Source: Clostridia bacterium (GTDB lineage: Bacteria; Bacillota; Clostridia; Oscillospirales; CAG-272). Taken from it: a stretch of DNA of 41,980 bases. How positions within the stretch are numbered: position 1 is the first letter of the stretch; each line of letters starts with the position of its first letter. The DNA lies in the NCBI GenBank assembly GCA_017503325.1, contig JAFVTI010000010.1:1-41980 (forward strand), in the 5' to 3' direction. The notes under the pieces are model-generated. The model made no database searches and was not told the DNA's origin. It saw nothing but the letters and a program-made list of their open reading frames with translations. Made by a program: the position numbers and the translations under genes. Shown here one piece after another: positions 1-7,465 of this stretch.

Positions 1-45
1 AAATTCTTTCCTCATAGTTTCCAGTCCTTTTTCTTCCCACGGCAT
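1..45 (-). CDS. IS481-like transposase, N-terminal fragment (runs off window)
   Basis: Only the first 15 codons lie in the window, reading MPWEEKGLETMRKEF on the minus strand. This matches the usual start of IS481-family DDE transposases (MPWxE..., followed by a helix-turn-helix). The start was chosen at the second ATG because GGAGGG lies just upstream of it; an earlier in-frame ATG at 60 has no such site. The assignment rests on the N-terminal pattern alone. Confidence 0.5.
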   Translation of the reverse strand, partial: MPWEEKGLETMRKEF

Positions 46-145
46 CTTTTCGCCCTCCATAGACCTTGATGCCTCTATTTTACCATAAAACTGTAAACTA
101 TGTCCCTTCACATTCTGTAAACTATGATACTACACTATACACTGC
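1..145 (-). mobile_element. edge of an IS481-like insertion sequence
   Basis: The stretch upstream of the transposase start carries the 11-mer TGTAAACTATG twice (92-102 and 116-126), a TGT-starting repeated end like those of IS481-family elements. The exact terminus and any target duplication cannot be fixed because the other end is outside the window. Confidence 0.4.
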
Positions 146-150
146 GGTCT

Positions 151-178
151 CCCGCGGGCGAACGCAGTTCGCCCCTAC
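151..178. repeat. short hairpin intergenic repeat
   Basis: GGGCGAAC (156-163), GCA, GTTCGCCC (167-174) form a perfect 8-bp hairpin followed by CCTAC. On the other strand it reads TAGGGGCGAAC..., the same frame as the larger element at 18979-19092. It lies between the IS end and the 3' end of the first gene and probably belongs to a dispersed REP-like family. Confidence 0.5.
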
Positions 179-248
179 CATGTATCAGGAGAAGATTTTG
201 TGATTTCTCCGATAAGAGTATCACGCCAATTCCGCTCAGCCGAATTTT

Positions 249-2489
249 TTATTCCCCCAGCAAGGGCTGCACGAACAGTGCGCGGCAGGATTGCACGGTG
301 GCCGTATCCTCGACCTCGTAGATCTCACCGCTGACGGGATCATAGATGCGGTAGCCCACAGCACCCTCGAAGGAGAGCTTGACCTCTGCATCCCTCTTGA
401 AGGTGTTGGCAAGGAAGAAGAATCTGACGCCGTCCTTTTCATAGGGCGAGACGTAGACGTATCTTGCCGAGGTGCTTACACGCAGCTCAGGCACGGTGGT
501 CACGGCAGAGACTACTTCGGTGTACTTCTGACAAAGCAGGCCTGTATGCTTTGCGCTCAAAGCTTCCAGCTCTGCCTGATCGGCCTCGCGGAATGCGATC
601 GTGGGCATCTCGCCAACGAATACCACGTTAACGCCCTTTTCGATCAAAGCGTCCAGCACGCGCATGCTTGCAATATCCATCACGGTTGCGCTCGGCACGA
701 TGACGGTGGTAAAGAGGAAGTTGCCCACCAAAAGGCCGCTCGAAGTCACGCGGCCGCCCTGCATGGAGGCATCGTCCAGGAATACGTAATCAAGGCCCTC
801 TCTGCGAATGCCCTCGGTGATCTGGTTTACTAACTTATCATTGGTCTTTGCCCAGCCCTTGGCATCGTAAAGATTTTGCGAGGAGGGGGCTTCATAGGTT
901 GCGGCTGCTGCGTTAATGGGATAATACACGGCAACCTGCGAGAGATTCTGCGCACCCACGGTCATAGAGCCAAGGCGGCCGACGTAGGTGTTGAATACCT
1001 GCGCGGTGGCGGGATCGTTATTTGCCTGGGAATAGTAGGACGTGATCTGATTGCCGCCGTCAAAGTATGCAAAGGTCATGGTACCAAGTGCATAGTTCAA
1101 ATGGTCCTTGGCAAATTCATCGGGGTTTGCCGCGGGGCAGATCTCGATCATTACGCGCTCCTTGCCCGCAAGCCATGCGGGGGAGGAGGCGTACTTGCCG
1201 CCTGTGGACATATCGTTGAGATACTGTGTGGGACGAACGTCCAGAATGTCAAAGCCGGGATATCCCATGCTCTGCGAGCACTTGATATAGTCGCCGTATA
1301 CGGGTACGTGATAGAACATCTGCTCCTCAAGCAGCAAATGTCCCGAGAGCTGCGTGCCGTGTGCCTTGCACCACTCCTGGATCTGACCGAAGAAGTTTTC
1401 GGAGACCAGGTCGCCCACGTGCGCATAGAATTGCGCGCGCACTCTCTGTGCCTCGGCGCTGTCGCCGCTATAGATCAGCGGCAGAAGCGGGCGGGGATCG
1501 TAGCCGTATTTGGCTTCAAAGGTATCAAAAATATCGTAATCATAGGGAATAACGGGGTCGTTGAGGTGGCCGGGCATGATGTGGTGTCCTGCCAGCAGCT
1601 GCGCCTCGTCGTCAAAGACAGCCTCGATGACCTCGGGGAAATCCTCGATCGCGCCCTCGTAGGTATCAAAGGTGACCTCGATAAAGCGCGCGACTGCATC
1701 GCGGTTGAGAATGTTGGGATAAGAGGAGTTCCACTCAAAATGGTAGCTGTAGTTGGCCACGCAGTAGACGTATGCGCGCCAGTCTCCGTCTGTTCCTTCC
1801 ACCACGACGTTGTTGCCCTCAATCTTGGGCTCAAAGGTCGTGTAGGTATCGCCGGTTTGCATCAGCGCGTATTCGATCTTGATAAAGCCATCGGGCAGGG
1901 CAGAGGTCTTTTTTGTCTTGCCGCTGCCTGCAAATTCCAGCTCCACCAGTCGCACGGCTGCGTATTCGGGGTGATCCTTGCAAGTCAGGTCTCCTGCCGA
2001 GCCGCTGGGGTAGCCCTTTTCGTCGTACAGCCAGACGCGGAAGCCCTCGTCGTGCATAGCCTGCACGAAGTCGTTGAATTGCGCCAGAGCAAGCGGAGAC
2101 CCGAGATAATTGTCATCCCATACGGCGTTGGTCGCAAGACCGCCAAAGCCGAATTCGGCAAAGGTCTTGACCTTATCTGCAGAGGACTCACCGCGAATGT
2201 TTTGGAAGGAGTGCTCAATGCGCAGCGCGCGGTATTTGTTTTCGGGAGTTGTAAAGGCGTTATTTTCAATCAGCATAGTATTCTGTATTTCTGCAGTCAG
2301 GGGAGGTCTTGTAATGATCTCCTCTTCGGTGGTTGGATTGCTTGCGGAGTGATTCGGGTCGTCGGGCGTGTCCGGGGTCTGACCCGAAAGGGCAGGATCG
2401 GCCAGCGCGTAGAGCGAGCCGCCCAGCACCAGCACGGCGGCCAGGGCATAGCAGGTCACCGCAAGGATCAGCTTATTTGCTTGCTTCAT
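249..2489 (-). CDS. GH106-like secreted or anchored glycoside hydrolase
   Basis: 746 residues. Residues 1-31 form an N-terminal hydrophobic signal or anchor, followed by a Pro/Asp/Thr-rich linker to about residue 65. The catalytic part contains VWLYDEKGYPSG near residues 152-163 and EAVFDDEAQLL near 285-295, patterns of GH106 (alpha-L-rhamnosidase) and related TIM-barrel hydrolases. The C-terminal part has a Rossmann-like stretch (LIEKGVNVVFVGEMP) and a beta-sandwich end. Expected to cleave plant or microbial glycans outside the membrane. The start overlaps the end of the upstream CBM-like gene by 17 bp, so the two are one transcriptional and probably translational unit. The family call is by motif; rhamnose specificity is inferred from the family and from the GH78-like gene nearby. 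Confidence 0.7.
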   Translation of the reverse strand: MKQANKLILAVTCYALAAVLVLGGSLYALADPALSGQTPDTPDDPNHSASNPTTEEEIITRPPLTAEIQNTMLIENNAFTTPENKYRALRIEHSFQNIRGESSADKVKTFAEFGFGGLATNAVWDDNYLGSPLALAQFNDFVQAMHDEGFRVWLYDEKGYPSGSAGDLTCKDHPEYAAVRLVELEFAGSGKTKKTSALPDGFIKIEYALMQTGDTYTTFEPKIEGNNVVVEGTDGDWRAYVYCVANYSYHFEWNSSYPNILNRDAVARFIEVTFDTYEGAIEDFPEVIEAVFDDEAQLLAGHHIMPGHLNDPVIPYDYDIFDTFEAKYGYDPRPLLPLIYSGDSAEAQRVRAQFYAHVGDLVSENFFGQIQEWCKAHGTQLSGHLLLEEQMFYHVPVYGDYIKCSQSMGYPGFDILDVRPTQYLNDMSTGGKYASSPAWLAGKERVMIEICPAANPDEFAKDHLNYALGTMTFAYFDGGNQITSYYSQANNDPATAQVFNTYVGRLGSMTVGAQNLSQVAVYYPINAAAATYEAPSSQNLYDAKGWAKTNDKLVNQITEGIRREGLDYVFLDDASMQGGRVTSSGLLVGNFLFTTVIVPSATVMDIASMRVLDALIEKGVNVVFVGEMPTIAFREADQAELEALSAKHTGLLCQKYTEVVSAVTTVPELRVSTSARYVYVSPYEKDGVRFFFLANTFKRDAEVKLSFEGAVGYRIYDPVSGEIYEVEDTATVQSCRALFVQPLLGE

Positions 2490-3345
2490 TGCGTTTCCCC
2501 CTTACATAGGATACGGTCAAGGCAATTCCGCAGCCAAGCAGGATGACGCCGACTGCGATCATGGTGCAGGTGAAGATCAGGGTTTGCGTGCTTATGCCCG
2601 TGCTTGTCTGATCAGCAATAGCGGTCTCGGTTTCCTTTGGCTCATTGGTATCGGCTTCGGTTATGGGTGCTTCGGTCGTAGGCGCTTCGGTGGTGGGAGC
2701 TTCGGTGGTTGGCGCCTCGGTGGAAGGAGCTTCGGTGGTGGGTGCCTCAGTCGTGGGAATCTCGTAGGGCTCGCCCGTGTAAGAGACTGTCTTCATGGAG
2801 CAGTCGTCAAGGATCAGATTACGGAAATTCTTTGTCGTGTCCTCATCGCCGTTCATGGGCGTGACCAAATAAAACTCGGCAATATCCAATTCATCCTGCC
2901 AGGAAACGTATACCGTGCCTTGGATGTGCGTCCATTCCTGCGTCACGGTCACCCATTGCGTGGTGACCCAGTGCTGCGCACCGCTTTTGCTGTAAAGACC
3001 CAGCGCGATCTGCATCTCTATGGGCTTGGCATTTGCATCTGCCAGACGCACCCAAGCAGAGAGTTGGTATTCACCGTGGCCGTAGTGTGAAAGGGGCTTG
3101 GTGATATACTGTCTTGCAATGTCGGTCGAATGCTCGCGCCTGGTGATGCTGAAAGCACCGTTTCCGGAATGTGCCTCGGTCGTATAATCCACCGTGGCTT
3201 TATAGTATTTTTCCCAATCAAGAGTCACGTCTTCAAAGTCACCGTTCGAGAGCAGCTCGTAGCCCTCGCTCTCCTCGGCGTAAGTCGGAAGGGCAAGCGC
3301 GCCAAACAACATGATGGCGCAGAATAAGAGTGCAAGCTTTTTCAT
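2473..3345 (-). CDS. membrane-anchored CBM4/9-like carbohydrate-binding protein
   Basis: 290 residues from ATG 3345, which sits behind GGAGGTGT; the longer reading frame to 3402 has no ribosome site. Residues 1-23 are a signal peptide ending PTYA. A jelly-roll-like domain follows, starting LLSNGDFEDV and ending LILDDCSMK, the layout of CBM4/9 domains. Then comes a linker of about eight TEAP-type repeats, a single membrane helix (LIFTCTMIAVGVILLGCGIALTV) and a short basic tail. It probably displays a glycan-binding domain on the cell surface for the hydrolase encoded downstream with 17 bp overlap. No catalytic residues are evident. Confidence 0.65.
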   Translation of the reverse strand: MKKLALLFCAIMLFGALALPTYAEESEGYELLSNGDFEDVTLDWEKYYKATVDYTTEAHSGNGAFSITRREHSTDIARQYITKPLSHYGHGEYQLSAWVRLADANAKPIEMQIALGLYSKSGAQHWVTTQWVTVTQEWTHIQGTVYVSWQDELDIAEFYLVTPMNGDEDTTKNFRNLILDDCSMKTVSYTGEPYEIPTTEAPTTEAPSTEAPTTEAPTTEAPTTEAPITEADTNEPKETETAIADQTSTGISTQTLIFTCTMIAVGVILLGCGIALTVSYVRGKRNEASK

Positions 3346-3373
3346 ATAACACCTCCGTGTTTGTGATGATTTC

Positions 3374-3402
3374 ATTATAACATAACAATACCGTTGGCGC
3401 AA
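3374..3402 (-). promoter_or_regulatory. sigma-A promoter of the CBM/GH106-like operon
   Basis: On the minus strand: TTGCGC, 17 bp, TATAAT, about 30 bp upstream of the start codon at 3345. It lies in the divergent intergenic region shared with the lipoprotein gene at 3527. Confidence 0.65.
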
Positions 3403-3492
3403 GGGTGAATTTGCGTGATTTGCAAAAAAACGGAGCTAAAAAATTTTTCGATTTTTTCAATTTATTCTAAACTTTTTGCAAAAATTTACGAC

Positions 3493-3498
3493 TATAAT
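3493..3498 (+). promoter_or_regulatory. possible -10 box for the lipoprotein gene
   Basis: A perfect TATAAT lies 28 bp upstream of the ATG at 3527, but no good -35 sits at 16-18 bp, so the promoter call is weak. Confidence 0.35.
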
Positions 3499-3526
3499 AG
3501 TGAAAGGACAAAAAGGAGGATCGGAT

Positions 3527-4504
3527 ATGATGAAACGTTTGCTGACGGTGCTTTGCGTTACTGCTTTCGCGCTGTGCTTGGTTAGCTGTGATCGGTACGA
3601 GCCGCCTGCGCTCGATCCCGAACAGCCGACTGCCTATGCAGGTGAGGACGTGTTTTATTGTAACGGTATACAAGCCTTTGATCAGGAAGGGGTCTTGCTG
3701 CCGGATTTTGAGGTGCAATCATCCGAGAGCTCGCGCTACGGGATAGCCCTGACCTATCAGAACGTGACGCCCCTGCAAATGTCCGCGTACCGTGCTCAAA
3801 TGAAAAATGCGGGATTTTCGCTGGTCGAAACCGAATATCATACGTATTTTTATTCCGATACCTGCTTTGTCGGCACGTCTTACACCAAGGATCTTTCCAC
3901 AGGAGAGGTGCAGCTGTGGTGGTATACCAAGAGCGGCGATGCTCCCGATGGAGGGCTTGGGGCGGATGCAGCCAAGCAGAGGATCGGCACGGATTGTCCG
4001 TACACGCTGATCGACGTTACGCCCGAGGGGGTATACGATGCCGTAGGCGGTCAAATCTTTTATATTCCTCCCTATGAGCGGGAGGCACAAACGGATGAGA
4101 ACGGCTTTGCCACTGCCATGTACATGCCATACGATCTTTATTTTGTTACGGATGAATACGCCCTGCCGATCGGCTTTACCTGCTTTGCCATAGCGGACCT
4201 TGACGGCAACGGTCAGAATGAATTCTGGACGTTTGCCTACGGACCGACGTCCGGCGTGTTCACCTTTTACCTTTGGGGCTTTGAGGACGGAGCGATCAAG
4301 TATCAGACCCTGCATCAGACGGAGCATGGGCAGCTTTATTTCTCGCACGATGGCATGGGGCTTTGCATTGAGCATAAGCATCCCGAATACAAGGACGGAA
4401 AGATAGCGGGCTATACGGTCAAGCAATGCAGGATTGCGATCATTGACGGAAAGGCATACATCACCTATCAGGGCGTACCCCTTGGGCTTTGGGGCATGCG
4501 GTGA
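3527..4504 (+). CDS. lipoprotein of unknown function
   Basis: 325 residues. The start at the ATGATG pair is behind AAAAGGAGGATCGG; the frame extends upstream to a TTG with no ribosome site. The signal ends in the lipobox LVSC (Cys21), so it is predicted to be lipid-anchored outside the membrane. The mature part is Tyr/Asp-rich and includes IADLDGNGQNEFWTF, a calcium-loop or FG-GAP-like DxDGNG motif. I recognise no family. It is divergent from the CBM/GH106-like operon and is followed by a clear terminator, so it is probably transcribed alone. Confidence 0.75.
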   Translation: MMKRLLTVLCVTAFALCLVSCDRYEPPALDPEQPTAYAGEDVFYCNGIQAFDQEGVLLPDFEVQSSESSRYGIALTYQNVTPLQMSAYRAQMKNAGFSLVETEYHTYFYSDTCFVGTSYTKDLSTGEVQLWWYTKSGDAPDGGLGADAAKQRIGTDCPYTLIDVTPEGVYDAVGGQIFYIPPYEREAQTDENGFATAMYMPYDLYFVTDEYALPIGFTCFAIADLDGNGQNEFWTFAYGPTSGVFTFYLWGFEDGAIKYQTLHQTEHGQLYFSHDGMGLCIEHKHPEYKDGKIAGYTVKQCRIAIIDGKAYITYQGVPLGLWGMR

Positions 4505-4510
4505 ATATTT

Positions 4511-4543
4511 GGGGGCTTGATATCCGAGCCCCCTTACTTTTTT
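4511..4543 (+). terminator. rho-independent terminator after the lipoprotein gene
   Basis: GGGGGCT / AGCCCCC stem with a 9-nt loop, then TTACTTTTTT. Confidence 0.75.
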
Positions 4544-4553
4544 ACTGTCGCTC

Positions 4554-4582
4554 TTGCAAAGTGCACTGTTTTATGGTAAAAT
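4554..4582 (+). promoter_or_regulatory. promoter of the GH78-like gene
   Basis: TTGCAA, 17 bp, TAAAAT with an extended -10 (ATGGTAAAAT), 34 bp upstream of ATG 4617. The same TTGCAA-N17-TAAAAT with the same TTTATGG before the -10 precedes the Spo0A gene. Confidence 0.7.
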
Positions 4583-4616
4583 ATTGGTGAACGCAACATC
4601 CGAAAGGAGAACTTTT

Positions 4617-7085
4617 ATGAACCTTATCAGATTCGACGCCGCAAAGGCGATCTTTTATCCTTATACCAAAGAGGAATACGCGCGCGTTATGCGTGAGCAG
4701 ACGGTCGGTCAGTACGGCTTTTACTGTGCGCTGGACCTTTCCGAATACTGCAGCGAGGACGGCGAGCTGATGCTCTCGGGCATCACGGCGCGCCTGACTG
4801 CACGCAATTTTTACAGACTTTACATCAACGGTGAGATGATCATGCACGGCCCTGCGCGCACCGCGCACGGATATGCCCGCGTGGACGAGATCGACGTGAC
4901 CTGGTATCTTGAGCCGGGGATCAATCATATCGCCGTCGAGGTGGTGGCGTACGGCAACGAGCACCCCCTCTATAACCGTTATTCCAACGATTGCACCATG
5001 GAGGACGGCATGCTGATCGCCGAGCTTATGTGTGACGGCAAGGTGCTTTGCGCCACCGGTTGCCAGGATTGGCAGGCTTGCCGCGTGCAGGCGCGTATGC
5101 CCGTATCCGAAAGAATTTCACACAGCCGTGAATGCACCGAGATCTATTGCATGGACGATCAATATTACCTTTGGAAGGTGGGGCAGAGCGCGTTTGTGCC
5201 CGCTGCTCCCGTCGATTGCGAGCCCACGTATCTTGCGCATGAGGCACTGCAGCCTACCTTGGAGGAATGCTTTTTTGACGATCTTGTGGGCTTTGGCTCT
5301 TGTCGTATTGATCCCGACAAAAAGATAGAGACGCTGTTTTTCGAGAACAATCCCGCCTACGAGGCGCTCCCCGAGCACCCGACTGCTGATTGCCGCAGAA
5401 CGCTGGAGACCGCATTTGGCGGCACCTGCGCCGAGTACGGCGACGAGGGCTTGACGCTTTGGGGCGACGAGAGCATGTACGCAACCTTTGACGGCGGTGA
5501 GAGCCGCGTGGGCTTTATCCGCTTAGTGGTCAGCTGCGAGAGGGCGGGCATCATCGACGTGGTGCACAGCGAGCTGCTGGATACCGACGGCAGCATTCCG
5601 TACTATCACAACGTGGTCGCGCGTTTGCATCTGCCGGCAGGGCTTACCGAGTTTATTGCCTTTGAGCCAAGCCTTGTCAGATACGTCAAGCTGTATTGCC
5701 GAGGCACGGGGGCGGTGACCGTACACAGCCTTTCGGTGCTGGACTTTGCTTATCCCGACGAGCATCGCACCAGCTTTTCCTGCTCCGATGACGGGATCAA
5801 CCGCCTTTACGCGGCGGCCAAAAAGACGCTGATCCTCAACACCTTGGATATTTTCATGGATTGCCCCGAGCGTGAGCGCGGCGGCTGGCTTTGCGACTCT
5901 CTCTGGACGGGCAGAGCAGCAGCGCTGATGCTGTCCGATCCCAGAGTCGAGCGCGAATTTTTGGAAAACTTCCTGCTGACACCCGCGGACGGCATGTTCC
6001 ACGGCTTTTTCCCCGAGGTGTATCCCGCCGAGAAGTATTCCTACCGCGAAATGACCGGCATCACCACTTGGTCGCTCTGGCTTGGCTGCGAGATCGCGGA
6101 GTATATCCGTCGCACGGGCGATATCGCATTCCGTGACGAGTATGCGCCCAGAGTGGAGGCCTTTATCAACGGCACGCGCGACTTTGTGGGCAAGAGCGGT
6201 CTGCTTGAAAATCTGCCTTGGCTGTTTATCGACTGGTCGCAGTCCAACAGAGGGGAGAACAATCAGCCCGTGTCCACCGCCGCAAACGCGCTGTATGCTT
6301 ATATGCTGTGTGCGTTGGGGCGCACCTATGACAGACAGGATTGGATCGATATGGGCGTGCGCGTGCGCAATATTCTGCGTGCTGCCATTGCGGACGGTGG
6401 GGAAGTCTCCGACGTCAAATATATCCCCGACAGCTTTGACGTGACCGAGGACGGTGCTTTGCGCGCCAAGGGCTACTACAGTGAAGCGGCTATGTATACG
6501 GCTGTGTGGAGCGGTTTGTTCCAAAAGGGCGAGACGCCTTTGCTTGAAAGATCGTTGGTCCAAAAAATGGGTCCTGCGCCCGTATATGCCAAGGATCCCA
6601 TGGTAGGCGTGAGCAATCTGTTTATCGGGCTTTGTATCAGGCTGGATATGCTGACGAGACTGGGCGCATACGACAAGATGTACGAGGATATGTTAGCCAT
6701 CTATCTGCCGCAGCTGCGCGAGGGCCCCGGGACGCTCTGGGAAAATCAGATGATCGATACCTCTTCACGCTGTCACGGCTTTTCCGCACACGTGGGCGTG
6801 CACCTGCTGCGTGACGTGCTGGGTCTTGGTATCCCTGCGTTTGACGAGCGCGGAGAAGGGGACAAGACCATTGAGATCGCACCGCATATCTGCGGATTGC
6901 GTTGGGCACGCGGCACGCACGAAACGCCCGACGGCCTTGTTGCGCTGGAGTGGAAATACGACGGTGAGAGCTTTGTCTTAAACGGCAGTCTGCCCGCAGG
7001 ATACACATACACACTCAGCCTGCCGCGCGAGGTCAGGGCACTGGACGACGAGTTTGTCTTTGTCAACGTTGTCACAAGGGGATAA
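4617..7085 (+). CDS. GH78-like alpha-L-rhamnosidase
   Basis: 822 residues. The start ATG 4617 is behind GAAAGGAG; the open frame continues upstream to 4554 but runs through the promoter. An N-terminal beta-sandwich (LYINGEMIMHGPARTAHGY, typical of the lectin-like N-domains of this family) is followed by an (alpha/alpha)6 barrel with DCPERERGGWLCD near residues 414-427. That block corresponds to the GH78 stretch carrying the general acid and nearby acidic residues. No signal peptide is seen, so it is probably cytoplasmic, acting on imported rhamnose-containing oligosaccharides. It follows a terminator and has its own promoter. Family confidence is good; the exact sugar is inferred. Confidence 0.75.
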   Translation: MNLIRFDAAKAIFYPYTKEEYARVMREQTVGQYGFYCALDLSEYCSEDGELMLSGITARLTARNFYRLYINGEMIMHGPARTAHGYARVDEIDVTWYLEPGINHIAVEVVAYGNEHPLYNRYSNDCTMEDGMLIAELMCDGKVLCATGCQDWQACRVQARMPVSERISHSRECTEIYCMDDQYYLWKVGQSAFVPAAPVDCEPTYLAHEALQPTLEECFFDDLVGFGSCRIDPDKKIETLFFENNPAYEALPEHPTADCRRTLETAFGGTCAEYGDEGLTLWGDESMYATFDGGESRVGFIRLVVSCERAGIIDVVHSELLDTDGSIPYYHNVVARLHLPAGLTEFIAFEPSLVRYVKLYCRGTGAVTVHSLSVLDFAYPDEHRTSFSCSDDGINRLYAAAKKTLILNTLDIFMDCPERERGGWLCDSLWTGRAAALMLSDPRVEREFLENFLLTPADGMFHGFFPEVYPAEKYSYREMTGITTWSLWLGCEIAEYIRRTGDIAFRDEYAPRVEAFINGTRDFVGKSGLLENLPWLFIDWSQSNRGENNQPVSTAANALYAYMLCALGRTYDRQDWIDMGVRVRNILRAAIADGGEVSDVKYIPDSFDVTEDGALRAKGYYSEAAMYTAVWSGLFQKGETPLLERSLVQKMGPAPVYAKDPMVGVSNLFIGLCIRLDMLTRLGAYDKMYEDMLAIYLPQLREGPGTLWENQMIDTSSRCHGFSAHVGVHLLRDVLGLGIPAFDERGEGDKTIEIAPHICGLRWARGTHETPDGLVALEWKYDGESFVLNGSLPAGYTYTLSLPREVRALDDEFVFVNVVTRG

Positions 7086-7119
7086 CTTCATGATTTAGAT
7101 AACCTCTCTTGAAAAGTTT

Positions 7120-7250
7120 TTGATCGACCTTTTCTCAAAAAGGTCGCGGGGGCTTGGGGCAGAGCCCCAAGTGCTCGTCGCAACGAGCGAAATCTTTTAT
7201 GCCGTTTTTTGGTTCTTTTTTGCGGCTCCTTGCTCAAAAAAGAACGGAAA
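7120..7250. repeat. block of four tandem hairpins
   Basis: Between the GH78-like gene and the next promoter (380 bp without a gene) four perfect hairpins follow each other: CGACCTTTT/AAAAGGTCG (7125-7146), CTTGGGGC/GCCCCAAG (7153-7171), GCTCGT/ACGAGC (7173-7188) and GTTCTTTTTT/AAAAAAGAAC (7212-7245). It resembles composite intergenic repeats of Firmicutes and may also end transcription of the upstream gene. Confidence 0.6.
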
Positions 7251-7318
7251 AAATATGATTCTCGTTTTCAAAAATAATTTCCCTTTGCGGAACATTTTGA
7301 CAATTTCATCGTATAAAT

Positions 7319-7357
7319 AAGGGACAGAGGAAAGCACCTCTGTCCCTTGACTTGTTT
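7319..7357 (+). terminator. hairpin, probable terminator
   Basis: A perfect 12-bp stem AAGGGACAGAGG / CCTCTGTCCCTT with a 6-nt loop, followed by a partly T-rich stretch (GACTTGTTTT). The U-tract is not ideal. Confidence 0.5.
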
Positions 7358-7371
7358 TATGCGCATTTGAG

Positions 7372-7400
7372 TTGACAAAAAGACGGATTTGTGATATCAT
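7372..7400 (+). promoter_or_regulatory. promoter of the surface-polymer locus
   Basis: TTGACA, 17 bp, TATCAT, ending 65 bp upstream of the sulfatase-like start at 7466. Confidence 0.75.
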
Positions 7401-7465
7401 AAATCTATGTATGGCCAATAATAAAAATATAGATAAATAATCAACGCTGAAACGGATGTGAAAAT

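Noticed and set aside
876..2546. 556-codon plus-strand open frame
   Set aside because: It is antisense to the GH106-like gene, Cys/Val/Gly-rich, with no ribosome site and no recognisable motif; a shadow of high-GC coding sequence.
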